Of a DNA stretch of 64,000 bases, positions 28,958 through 36,124 are shown in pieces. Positions within the stretch are counted from its first letter, which is position 1. Each line of letters begins with the position of its first letter. Both the position numbers and the translations under genes were made by a program. This DNA comes from Actinomycetota bacterium (lineage in GTDB: Bacteria; Actinomycetota; CADDZG01; JAHWKV01; JAOPZY01), in contig DASTWV010000023.1 in assembly GCA_035765775.1 (NCBI GenBank), positions 1 to 64,000 of the forward strand. The letters are read 5' to 3'. Below the pieces are notes generated by a model, which saw only the letters and a program-made list of their open reading frames with translations, was not told the DNA's origin and made no database searches.

Positions 28958-29506
28958 CTACCCGGGCGAGAGATCGATGGCCATCTGCTGGTGCGGCAGC
29001 CCGGCGTAGTCGACCAGGCCGCCGACGGTGCGCCACCCGAGATGTTCGAAGAAGATCACGTTCGCCGGCTGGATGTGGGCCACCATCCGCCGGCCTCCGC
29101 GCTCGCCCGCGGCGCGGACGGCGAAGCGCACCAGTTGCCCGCCCATGCCCCCTTTGACCGCCCCGGCACGGAAAGGCGGCAGCACGGCCAGCCGGTCCCC
29201 CTTCCAGATCCCCTCTTCGCCGCCGGCAGCATCGGGGGCCAACGGGTACAGGCGTACAGCCCCCCCAGCGACGGCCCCGCACAGGCCGAGGACGCACACG
29301 GTGCCAGGCGCACCGTCATGGACGTCGCGATCGCTGAACGGGAACACCCCCTGCTCGAGCACGAACACACGCCGGCGGATCTCGTAGTGCAGCGCCACCT
29401 CCTCGATGCTGGTGACCGGCCGGCAGGTCACCGCCAGGCCCCGCTGCACCGCCTCCCCGGCGATCTCGGGCCGGAGGAAGGGCGAGAGGACAGCCGGGTG
29501 GGTCAC
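28958..29506 (-). CDS. GNAT acetyltransferase (MSMEG_0567/Sll0786, NitE-like)
   Basis: Predicted 182 aa. The GNAT N-terminal part reads TCRPVTSIEEVALHYEIRRRVFVLEQGVF, a block characteristic of the MSMEG_0567/Sll0786 nitrogen-starvation acetyltransferases. It is followed by GGAVRLYPLAP and the acetyl-CoA-binding strand-loop KGGMGGQLVRFAVRAAGERGG, then FFEHLGWRTVG. It is the last gene of the amidohydrolase-radical SAM-GNAT operon. The GTG start overlaps the radical SAM stop as GTGA, so the two are translationally coupled. The acyl acceptor is unknown. Confidence 0.85.
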   Translation of the reverse strand: MTHPAVLSPFLRPEIAGEAVQRGLAVTCRPVTSIEEVALHYEIRRRVFVLEQGVFPFSDRDVHDGAPGTVCVLGLCGAVAGGAVRLYPLAPDAAGGEEGIWKGDRLAVLPPFRAGAVKGGMGGQLVRFAVRAAGERGGRRMVAHIQPANVIFFEHLGWRTVGGLVDYAGLPHQQMAIDLSPG

Positions 29507-30672
29507 CGCACCGTGACGATCGGGAGCTGGCGGCCGGGCCGCCCTGGCTCCTCCCCTTCGTAGGAGCTGAGCGCCGAGCACGCCCCGCACCGGGCGCACC
29601 CGGCGTGCACCTGCCAGGAGGCGAGACCCCGCTGGGCGAGGTAGGGGCCGACCGCCCGGTAGACCGACTCCATGTACTCCGGATCGGGCGGCAGCTCGGA
29701 GCCCATCAGGCTCCCGGGCACCGGCCGCAACGGCACGATGAATGGGTACACGCCGGCGTCGATTGCCCGCCGGCTGGCCTCGATGGTGACCTGCGGGTCC
29801 TCCCCCATCCCAAGGATCACGTAGGTGGAGACCTGGCCCCGCCCGAAGAGCTCCACCGCCCGTTCCCAGGCACGGAAGTACCCCTCGACGCCGGTCCGTG
29901 CCTTGGCGGGCGCTACCCGGGCCAGCACCACCGGGTCGAAGGACTCGACGTGGATGCCGACTGAGCGCACCCCTTGCTCCTTGATCTCCTCGAGGACCGA
30001 CAGGTCGTCCGGCGGCTCGAACTGAGCCTGCACCGGCAGGCCGCTGGCCTCCCGGATCGCCCGGGCGCAGCGGCCCAGGTAGCGGGCACCCTTGTCCGCC
30101 CCCCGGGTGGTCCCGCTGGTCAGGGTGACGTCCACCGCGCCGTCCAGGTCGCGGGCGGCAACCGCCACCTCGGCGAGGTGCTCGGGCTTCTTCACCGGGA
30201 TGGTGCGCCCGGCGGCCAGCGACAGCTCGATCCCGCAGAACTGGCACTGGTCGTCGGTGTCCCAGTAGACACAGGTCTGGATCACGGTGGACGCCAACGA
30301 GTCCAAATGGAGCAGGGCGATCTTCCAGTAGGGGATCCCGTCCGCGGTGGACAGGTCGTAGAAGCGGGGGCGTGAGGGCACCTCGGCCCCGGCGAGGCGC
30401 CTGCCGTCGCGGTAGACACCCCAGCCCCGGTTCCCGCCGTCCCCCTCGGGGCCTTCCTCCTGCAGGTGGAAGGGGGACTCCGAGACGTAGTCCGCCGTGA
30501 ACGGGAAGGTGACCTGCACGCCCTCGACCCGGATCATGCCGGCATCCGAGGGCCCCGCCCCGCCGGTCCGGGCCGGCACCCCACTCCCCGCAGGCGTGGG
30601 GCCGCGCACGATCTGGACGCCGTAGCTCTGCAGCTCGGCGATCAGCCTGCCGAGTTCAGCGGTGGGTGCCAT
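29503..30672 (-). CDS. Radical SAM protein (MSMEG_0568/NitD family)
   Basis: Predicted 389 aa. The cluster motif is TCVYWDTDDQCQFCGIE, a C-x7-C-x2-C spacing rather than classic Cx3Cx2C, as expected for the MSMEG_0568 nitrogen-starvation family. The SAM-barrel blocks VDVTLTSGTTRGADKG, VQAQFEPPDDL and YVILGMGEDP follow. A C-terminal GCARCGAC motif adds three more Cys, possibly a second Fe-S cluster. The enzyme presumably generates a 5'-deoxyadenosyl radical in the cytosol; its substrate is unknown. It overlaps the amidohydrolase 3' end by 17 bp and the GNAT start by 4 bp. Confidence 0.87.
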   Translation of the reverse strand: MAPTAELGRLIAELQSYGVQIVRGPTPAGSGVPARTGGAGPSDAGMIRVEGVQVTFPFTADYVSESPFHLQEEGPEGDGGNRGWGVYRDGRRLAGAEVPSRPRFYDLSTADGIPYWKIALLHLDSLASTVIQTCVYWDTDDQCQFCGIELSLAAGRTIPVKKPEHLAEVAVAARDLDGAVDVTLTSGTTRGADKGARYLGRCARAIREASGLPVQAQFEPPDDLSVLEEIKEQGVRSVGIHVESFDPVVLARVAPAKARTGVEGYFRAWERAVELFGRGQVSTYVILGMGEDPQVTIEASRRAIDAGVYPFIVPLRPVPGSLMGSELPPDPEYMESVYRAVGPYLAQRGLASWQVHAGCARCGACSALSSYEGEEPGRPGRQLPIVTVR

Positions 30673-31516
30673 AGAGCTCTTCGAAGTTGCGGTGCAGGAT
30701 CCGGTCCTTGAGCTCCGTCCCTACTGGTGCCCCGTTGACCTTCCAGTACTCCCCCCAGAAGTCGCTCCAGGGCTCGTCGGAGGCGAACAGTACCCGGTCG
30801 TGGCCCACGCCCCGCTTCTCGATCTCGGTCAACAGCCAGCGCACCCCGAAGCCCACGGTCCAGGTGGTGTCGGTGTACACCTTGAAGCCCTGCTCGACCC
30901 AGTCGAGGAACCGGGGCACCAGGCGGATGTGGCCGCTGACCCCGCCGCCGAAATGGACCAGGTAGATCTTGACCCGGCGACCGTAGCGCTCCACCAGGGG
31001 GATGAAGTTGGAGATGTCGGAGTTCCCGCCCGGGCTGGTGTGGAAGTGGAACACCAGGTCGTGGGCTTCGGCGGCCTCGAAGCAGGCCTCGGCGATCTCC
31101 CGGGTGGCGTCGTCCCAATTCTCCGGGTTCGGGTTGCCTCCCAGGAGGAACGTGGTCTTCAGCGCCACGATCCCGGGCTCCCCGGCGTAGGAGAGCGCCT
31201 CGCGGGTCATCTCGGCGTTCTGGGGCAGGAACGACACCCACAGCCCGCCCAGGATCCGGTCGTGCGACGCGGCGGCATCCAAGACGAGGGGGTTCAACAG
31301 GAAGGGCTGCTCCTGGCGCGGGATGCCGTAGTTGGGCAGCACCAACCCCCGCTCGCACCCGTAGGCGTCCAGGTGCTTGATGTAGTCCCGGGGAGTGGCG
31401 AACTCGTACACCGTAGGCTTGACCGCCTCCTTGAGGTCGTAGAACTTCCAGGCAGCCATCTCGCCCAGGTGGCTGTGCCCGTCGATCACCCGGCCGGCAA
31501 CCCGCTCATCGGCCAT
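30656..31516 (-). CDS. Amidohydrolase family 2 protein
   Basis: Predicted 286 aa TIM-barrel metal-dependent hydrolase or decarboxylase. The metal-binding signs of the family are visible: the first-strand HxH in DGHSHLG, the strand-5 His in FHFHTSPGG, a further His in YLVHFGG, and the C-terminal Asp in FASDEPWSDFW. It is first in the operon with radical SAM and GNAT genes. The nitrogen-starvation gene set normally has a nitrilase in this neighbourhood; this hydrolase may fill the hydrolytic role, which is inference. The start MADERVAGRVIDGHSH follows a GGAGGAGTCGC ribosome site. A motif shared with the next operon lies 38 bp upstream. Confidence 0.85.
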   Translation of the reverse strand: MADERVAGRVIDGHSHLGEMAAWKFYDLKEAVKPTVYEFATPRDYIKHLDAYGCERGLVLPNYGIPRQEQPFLLNPLVLDAAASHDRILGGLWVSFLPQNAEMTREALSYAGEPGIVALKTTFLLGGNPNPENWDDATREIAEACFEAAEAHDLVFHFHTSPGGNSDISNFIPLVERYGRRVKIYLVHFGGGVSGHIRLVPRFLDWVEQGFKVYTDTTWTVGFGVRWLLTEIEKRGVGHDRVLFASDEPWSDFWGEYWKVNGAPVGTELKDRILHRNFEELYGTHR

Positions 31517-31553
31517 GCGACTCCTCCGAATCCTCGAGCCAGTACGAAATCAT

Positions 31554-31578
31554 CCTGAAACAACTATAGGAAATGTTC
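31554..31578 (-). promoter_or_regulatory. Promoter/operator motif copy B (CCTGAAA-ACTAT-AATGTTC)
   Basis: The plus strand reads CCTGAAA, CA, ACTAT, four bases, AATGTTC. On the minus strand, toward the amidohydrolase, this gives GAACATT-N4-ATAGT with a good -10 box TATAGT. The same motif lies at 34470-34495 in the same orientation relative to the oxidoreductase operon. It is a rare AT-rich island in this region and probably marks a shared promoter plus regulator site. Confidence 0.55.
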
Positions 31579-31591
31579 TTCTACTGACAGT

Positions 31592-32266
31592 TCATCCTCC
31601 CTCCGGCTTTCCAACCCTGTCAAGAGCGCCGGCCGGCCCGGCGCCGGCGCCCTCGATCACCGCCCGGAGTTCGGCATGTGCCGCCTCCCATCCGGCCATA
31701 TCAGCGGCCTCCCGGCGCTCGGCGGCCTCCCCCCGCGGCCTGCCGCTGGTGGGGTCCAGCGGCACGCGCTCGAGGATGAGCCGGGGCGTGTCGGTATCGA
31801 CCTGCTCCTCGGTGTAGGAGGAGATCCCCATGCCGCCCGGGAGGTGCATCTCCAGCCGGCGGAAATGCCCGAAGCAGGCCAGGTCGAGGCTGCCCACCTG
31901 GTCGACGACGACCCAGCGCTCGCCGCGGCGAGCGGCGTCCGCCACCCGCCGAGCCATCTCGGCGGCTCTGGCCTCAGCCGCCAGCTCGCGATAGCGGATG
32001 GCGAAAGCCGCCCCAGCCACCAACTCGGCGACGGCCGCGTCGCCGGATCCGCCCAACTGCTGGAGCTGGCGTGCCGCGCGGCGGGCAGCCCCCGGCCAGG
32101 CATCGGGCAGGGACTCGAGGTCGACGACCTCCTTCAGCTCGTCGGCCAGCAGGCTCGCCGCGCGCACACCCCGCTCGTAGGCAGCAGGGTCGGACAGGAC
32201 GACCGGGTACAGCCGCCGCTCAGCCTCGCTCCAGCGGCGGACCAGCTCGTCGAGATCCTCAGGCAT
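31592..32266 (-). CDS. Unrecognised 224 aa helical protein
   Basis: Starts MPEDLDELVRRWSEAERRLYPV and is largely alpha-helical by composition (LADELKEVVDLESLPDAW, AARRAARQLQQLGG, AAAFAIRYRELAAEARAAEMARRV). A more conserved-looking strand part is WVVVDQVGSLDLACFGHFRRLEMHLPGGMGISSYTEEQ, split here only for description. I recognise no family. It lies 9 bp downstream of the MSMEG_0572-like gene and is therefore in the same operon, and its product probably acts in the same pathway. The last about 25 residues are Gly/Ala-rich. Confidence 0.7.
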   Translation of the reverse strand: MPEDLDELVRRWSEAERRLYPVVLSDPAAYERGVRAASLLADELKEVVDLESLPDAWPGAARRAARQLQQLGGSGDAAVAELVAGAAFAIRYRELAAEARAAEMARRVADAARRGERWVVVDQVGSLDLACFGHFRRLEMHLPGGMGISSYTEEQVDTDTPRLILERVPLDPTSGRPRGEAAERREAADMAGWEAAHAELRAVIEGAGAGPAGALDRVGKPEGG

Positions 32267-32275
32267 CCCGCGCGG

Positions 32276-32761
32276 CTACACGTTCCAGGTGTTCAGCACC
32301 AGCGCGCCCGCGCGCCAGGCCGTGATGGCGGCATCCAGGACGTCGCGAGGGTTGATCGGCTTCACGCCCTCGATCATGTCGACCTCACGCATGCCGTAGA
32401 GGGCGGCAGCGGAGAACCGGCAGGCGTAGACCTTGCCTCCTTCATCCATGAAGGTCTTGATCTGCTTGTTGTAGGTCTGGTTGCCGGGGAACGCCTCGTC
32501 GCCCACGTGTGGGTAGCCGCGGGTGCGGGAGGCGATCAATGATCCCGGACCGAAGAGGACAACGCTCGTGTCGAAGCCCTTGCGCCGGATCCGCGTAGCG
32601 GTCAACAAGTTGACCAGTGACGCCGAGCTTTCGAATGGCACGCAATGAAAGAAGACGAAGGCCTGCTCGCCCGGGTTGGCCTGGTGATCGGGGAACACCT
32701 TGTCCTCATAGTCAACAATGGCGTCACCCGGGTTCGCTGGTTGTCCCACTATCTCAGCCAT
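32276..32761 (-). CDS. MSMEG_0572/Sll0783 (NitB-like) nitrogen-starvation protein
   Basis: Predicted 161 aa. The blocks FVFFHCVPFESSASLVNLLTATRI, RRKGFDTSVVLFGPGSL, GDEAFPGNQTYN and FMDEGGKVYACRFSAAALYG, with the end PINPRDVLDAAITAWRAGALVLNTWNV, match the MSMEG_0572/Sll0783 family as I remember it. That family accompanies the radical SAM, GNAT and AIR-synthase-like genes of the Nit1C set. The fold appears DsrE-like, with a conserved Cys in KVYACRFS. Its biochemical role is not known. The ATG is preceded by AAGGGAG. It lies 63 bp downstream of the 89 aa gene and probably shares its transcript. Confidence 0.85.
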   Translation of the reverse strand: MAEIVGQPANPGDAIVDYEDKVFPDHQANPGEQAFVFFHCVPFESSASLVNLLTATRIRRKGFDTSVVLFGPGSLIASRTRGYPHVGDEAFPGNQTYNKQIKTFMDEGGKVYACRFSAAALYGMREVDMIEGVKPINPRDVLDAAITAWRAGALVLNTWNV

Positions 32762-32824
32762 ATCCGCTCCCTTCTGTCGTTTGGCTTCCTTTCCGGCTCC
32801 CTCTAAAATTTCCCCTTTCTTGTC

Positions 32825-33094
32825 TTACGGCTCGGGTGTACCCCTTCCCTCACGCAACGGCCGGTAGCTCCAGTGCCGGCGATGGCTGCCGGGCATCAGC
32901 TGCATCATCGATCGCCGCCACGCCCACGGCACCACCCGGTAGGCGGGCACGAACACCCGGCGCCAGAACAGCGGTCCCACCCCGCCTCCGGGCAGGGGGG
33001 GCGCTGTCCCCAGGTACCGCTTGGCCATCTCGCGCTCCGAGGCCTCCAGCAGGTAGTGCTGGGAATTGGTGCGCAGCCATTCCGAGAAGGACAT
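32825..33094 (-). CDS. Small protein (89 aa) coupled to the flavoprotein
   Basis: Starts MSFSEWLRTNSQHYLLEASEREMAKRYL and is rich in Trp, Arg and Pro, with the middle part FWRRVFVPAYRVVPWAWRRS. Its ATG overlaps the stop of the flavoprotein gene by one base (TAATG), the strongest evidence that it is translated. No family is recognised. The hydrophobic middle is too interrupted by Arg for a clear membrane helix. It may be a partner or maturation protein for the oxidoreductase, inferred only from coupling. Confidence 0.65.
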   Translation of the reverse strand: MSFSEWLRTNSQHYLLEASEREMAKRYLGTAPPLPGGGVGPLFWRRVFVPAYRVVPWAWRRSMMQLMPGSHRRHWSYRPLREGRGTPEP

Positions 33095-34434
33095 TACGAC
33101 CCCGGCCCACGGGCGAGGCGTGCCAGGCCGTTCTGCGCGGCGAGCGCGATGGGCTCGTTCAAGGCACCGATGGGCGGCGAGTAGACGTTCTCCATCGTGG
33201 CCAGGTCCCGCAGCGTGATGCCCTTCTTGGCGGCCATCGCCAGGAAGTCGGCCCGCTCCTTGATCCCCTCCCCGCCCACCATCTGCGCGCCCAGCAGGCG
33301 CAGGCTCCCGGGCTCCGCCAGGAGCTTGACCCGCACCTTGTGCAGGCCCGGGTAGTAGCGCGCCCGGGAGATCCCCTCGGCGACGCCCATGTGGAACGGG
33401 ATGCCGAGCGCGCCCGCGGTGGTCTCGCCGAAGGACACCCCGCCGATCATCCACTTGCCGGCCACCATCCCCCAGGGGACGAAGACCGGGTCGTAGGCCC
33501 GCTGCCCCCCGGCGGCGTTGGTCCCGGCCACCTTCCCCTGCGAGTAGGCGTGGCTGCCCGACAGGCCCTGCAGGGGCAGCATCGTCGACCCCTGGGGCAC
33601 CTCGATGCAGTCGCCGGCGGCGAAGACGCCCGCCCTCGAGGTGGCCATGCGCTCGTCCACCACGATGCCCCCGGTGGAGCCGATCTCGATGCTGGCCGCC
33701 CGGGCGAGTGCGTTGTTGGGCGTCTTGTGGGTGCACACCACCACGACGTCGGCCTCGATCTCGCCCTCCGACGTGCGCACGCCGGTGACCGTCGTGGATC
33801 CGAGGAACGCCTCCAGCCGGGTGTTGAAGTGCATCTGCACCCCCATCTCGGCCCAGGAGGCCTGCACCGGCGCCGCGATGTCGGGGTCCGCCACCTCGGA
33901 CAGCGCCCAGGGGTGGGCGTCCACCAGGTGGGTCTCCAGACCGCGGTGCGCCAGCGCCGTGGTCATCTCCAGGCCCAGCGGGGAGGCCTCCACCACCACC
34001 GCCTTTTTGGCCTGGTCCAGGATCGGGTCCCACTCCATGGCCCGCCGGATGTTCTTGACGTAGTGGAGGCCGTCCAGCTGCGAGCCGGGTACGCCCGGGT
34101 CGGCGTACGTGAACCCGGTGGCGACGATGAGGGCGTCGTAGCCCACCCGCTCGCCCCCGGCCAGCACCACCTCGCCCGCCCCGACATCGAGGCTCTCGAC
34201 GGTGGTCTCGTAGCGGACGTCGATGCCCGCCTTCTCGTAGAACTCCTTGCCCTGCAGGATCAGGCCGGAGAAGCTCTCGATCTCCCGCCCGTGCACGTAG
34301 GGGATCCCGCACGGGCTGTAGCCCACATCCTCGAACTCGGTGAACACCTGGACGCGTGCGTCAGGCGACGCCTGCTTGGCGGCCCCGGCGGCACCGATGC
34401 CAGCCGCCCCGCCCCCCACGACGACGATCCGCAG
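33094..34434 (-). CDS. FAD-dependent oxidoreductase, CoA-disulfide reductase-like
   Basis: Predicted about 447 aa. The FAD motif is IVVVGGGAAGIGAA; the redox Cys lies in YSPCGIPYVHG, the single-Cys signature of CoA-disulfide/persulfide reductases and NADH oxidases. A second nucleotide-binding region reads AVVVEASPLGLEMTTAL and the FAD-binding block is VFAAGDCIEV. A C-terminal dimerisation domain is present. No ATG, GTG or TTG exists at the expected start: the fold needs RIVVVGGG, and the nearest option is CTG at 34434, with GAGAGGAG 13 nt upstream; the next GTG would cut the first strand. It is first in an operon with the 89 aa, NitB-like and 224 aa genes. The Nit1C set often includes a flavoprotein, but of another family. 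Confidence 0.8.
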   Translation of the reverse strand: MRIVVVGGGAAGIGAAGAAKQASPDARVQVFTEFEDVGYSPCGIPYVHGREIESFSGLILQGKEFYEKAGIDVRYETTVESLDVGAGEVVLAGGERVGYDALIVATGFTYADPGVPGSQLDGLHYVKNIRRAMEWDPILDQAKKAVVVEASPLGLEMTTALAHRGLETHLVDAHPWALSEVADPDIAAPVQASWAEMGVQMHFNTRLEAFLGSTTVTGVRTSEGEIEADVVVVCTHKTPNNALARAASIEIGSTGGIVVDERMATSRAGVFAAGDCIEVPQGSTMLPLQGLSGSHAYSQGKVAGTNAAGGQRAYDPVFVPWGMVAGKWMIGGVSFGETTAGALGIPFHMGVAEGISRARYYPGLHKVRVKLLAEPGSLRLLGAQMVGGEGIKERADFLAMAAKKGITLRDLATMENVYSPPIGALNEPIALAAQNGLARLARGPGS

Positions 34435-34469
34435 AGCCGTAACCGGGCTCCTCTCGGGTGGATTCGTTA

Positions 34470-34495
34470 CCTGAAATTTACTATGATGAATGTTC
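34470..34495 (-). promoter_or_regulatory. Promoter/operator motif copy A (CCTGAAA-ACTAT-AATGTTC)
   Basis: The plus strand reads CCTGAAA, TTT, ACTAT, four bases, AATGTTC; ACTAT and AATGTTC keep exactly the same 4-bp spacing as copy B. It lies between the divergent flavoprotein and XRE-cupin genes, about 35 bp from the flavoprotein start. The minus-strand -10-like box is CATAGT. The adjacent XRE-cupin regulator is the obvious candidate binder. Confidence 0.55.
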
Positions 34496-34533
34496 CATCA
34501 ACCGCTCTCGTACTCTACTAGCGGCGGTGCGGT

Positions 34534-34557
34534 CAGTTCAAGGGGCAGTTCAAGGGG
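34534..34557. repeat. Exact 12-bp tandem duplication before the regulator gene
   Basis: CAGTTCAAGGGG occurs twice in direct succession. Each copy ends in a ribosome-site-like AAGGGG. It lies 40 bp upstream of the GTG annotated as the regulator start, in a part of the frame that contains no standard start codon. Confidence 0.85.
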
Positions 34558-34596
34558 GTACCCATCCAGGATGTCATCGCGGCGATCGGGCCGAAG

Positions 34597-35121
34597 GTGC
34601 ACCAGCTCCGGCGCCAGAAGAACCTTTCCCTGCAGCAGCTCGCGGAACGTGCCGGCCTGTCGGCCGCCGCCATCCACAAGATCGAGCGCAACGGCATGGT
34701 GCCGACCATCACCACGCTGATGAAGATCGCCGCCGCCCTCAACCGCTCGGTGGCCTACTTCGTCGACGAGGAGCCCGCCGAGCCCGCCGTCCTGGTACGG
34801 GCGGATGACCGCAAGCCGGTGTTCACCTCCAAGGAGCACCTGGACCTGGCGGGGATCAGCGGCCCGTACGGCCAGTTCTTCATGGCAGGGGCGGTCGCCA
34901 CCGTGGAACCGGGGGCCGACAGCGGCCCGCGGCCGATGGAGCACCCGGGCGAGGAGCTGGTCTTCCTGCTCGACGGCGCGCTCGGCTTCGAGGTCGCCGG
35001 GGAGGAGTACACCCTGCGCCGGGGTGACGCGCTGCACTTCCGCACCGACCGCCCGCACCGGTGGTGGAACCCGTCCACCCGGCCCAGCAAGGCGCTCTGG
35101 ATGGCGCTCCGCTCCACCTGA
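34597..35121 (+). CDS. XRE-family regulator with cupin sensor domain
   Basis: Predicted 174 aa from GTG. The HTH reads LSLQQLAERAGLSAAAIHKIERNG followed by PTITTLMKIAAALN. The C-terminal cupin domain contains HPGEELVFLLDGALGFEV, EYTLRRGDALHFRTDRPHRWWNP, the two cupin motifs. Such regulators bind a small molecule in the barrel. Homology appears to begin five to eight residues earlier (AIGPKVHQLRR), but the frame back to a TAG at 34519 has no ATG, GTG, TTG or CTG. The true start may thus be non-standard or the message leaderless. It heads the carbamate kinase-FdrA-glycosyltransferase operon, 1 bp before the kinase gene, and probably controls the whole cluster. Confidence 0.85.
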   Translation: MHQLRRQKNLSLQQLAERAGLSAAAIHKIERNGMVPTITTLMKIAAALNRSVAYFVDEEPAEPAVLVRADDRKPVFTSKEHLDLAGISGPYGQFFMAGAVATVEPGADSGPRPMEHPGEELVFLLDGALGFEVAGEEYTLRRGDALHFRTDRPHRWWNPSTRPSKALWMALRST

Positions 35122-35122
35122 G

Positions 35123-36124
35123 GTGACCCCGACGGATCGCTCGCTGGTGGTGGTCGCGGTGGGCGGCAACGCGCTGACTCGCACGGGTGAGCGCGGGACC
35201 TATGCCGAGCAGTGGCAGAACGCCAACCGGATCGCCCTGTCGATCTGGCGCCTCACCCGGGCCGGGCGCCGGGTAATCCTCGTGCACGGCAACGGGCCGC
35301 AGGTGGGGAGCCTCTCGATCCAGCAGGAGGAAGGCAGCCGTCTCGTGCCGCCCCAGCCGCTGTCGGAGTTGGTCGCCATGACGCAGGGCGCCCTGGGCGG
35401 GCTCCTCTCGCTGGCGCTCCACAACGCCTCGGGGGGCGCGATCCAGGCGGCGAGTGTGGTCACCCACGTCGAGGTAGCTGCGAGCGATCCGGCATTCCAG
35501 CGGCCGACCAAGCCGATCGGCCCCTTCTTCACCGCCGCCGAGGCCAGCCAGCTCACAGCCGAGCGGGGTTGGCTCATGAAGGAGGACTCCGGGCGGGGCT
35601 TCCGGCGCATCGTGGCGTCGCCCGACCCGAAGCGCGTCCTGGAGGCGGAATCGGTGCGGGCATTGGTCGACCGGGGCGTGGTGGTCCTGGCGGGCGGCGG
35701 CGGGGGCGTGCCGGTGGTGCGCCGGGGCAAGCGGCTCCGGGCGGTGGATGCGGTGATCGACAAGGACTTCACCGCCGCCCGTTTAGCCGCCTCGGTGGAT
35801 GCCGATGACCTCGTCTTCCTGACTGGCGTTCCGCACGTCTACCTGGACTTCGGCACCCCACGCCAGCGGGTGGCGATCGAGCTGAGCGCGGCCGATGCCG
35901 AACAGCACCTCGGTGCCGGCCAGTTCGGGGAGGGGAGCATGGCCCCGAAGGTGCGGGCCGCGCTGCGCTTCGTCAGCGGGGCGGTCGGCGCCGGGGGCGG
36001 CCGGCGATCCTTCATCACCTCGGCACGCTGGATGCACGCCGCGATGGCAGGCTCGCACGGCACGCGGATCGTCGGCCACACGCAGGCGGCGCTGAACCCC
36101 CCGGGCCGGGCGTCGGCCCTGTGA
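35123..36124 (+). CDS. arcC: Carbamate kinase
   Basis: Predicted 333 aa, amino acid kinase fold. It transfers phosphate between carbamoyl phosphate and ADP to give ATP and carbamate, which breaks down to ammonia and CO2. Family blocks: VVVAVGGNALTR, RVILVHGNGPQVGSL, QGALGGLLSLAL, PTKPIGPFFT, DKDFTAARLAASVDADDLVFLTGV and GSMAPKVRAALRFV. The length is slightly above the usual 310 aa. The GTG start lies just after the regulator stop, and the 3' end overlaps the fdrA start by 4 bp. In allantoin-degrading bacteria the equivalent enzyme (AllK) consumes carbamoyl phosphate made by the AllFGH oxamate carbamoyltransferase; the same gene partners are present here. Confidence 0.95.
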   Translation: MTPTDRSLVVVAVGGNALTRTGERGTYAEQWQNANRIALSIWRLTRAGRRVILVHGNGPQVGSLSIQQEEGSRLVPPQPLSELVAMTQGALGGLLSLALHNASGGAIQAASVVTHVEVAASDPAFQRPTKPIGPFFTAAEASQLTAERGWLMKEDSGRGFRRIVASPDPKRVLEAESVRALVDRGVVVLAGGGGGVPVVRRGKRLRAVDAVIDKDFTAARLAASVDADDLVFLTGVPHVYLDFGTPRQRVAIELSAADAEQHLGAGQFGEGSMAPKVRAALRFVSGAVGAGGGRRSFITSARWMHAAMAGSHGTRIVGHTQAALNPPGRASAL

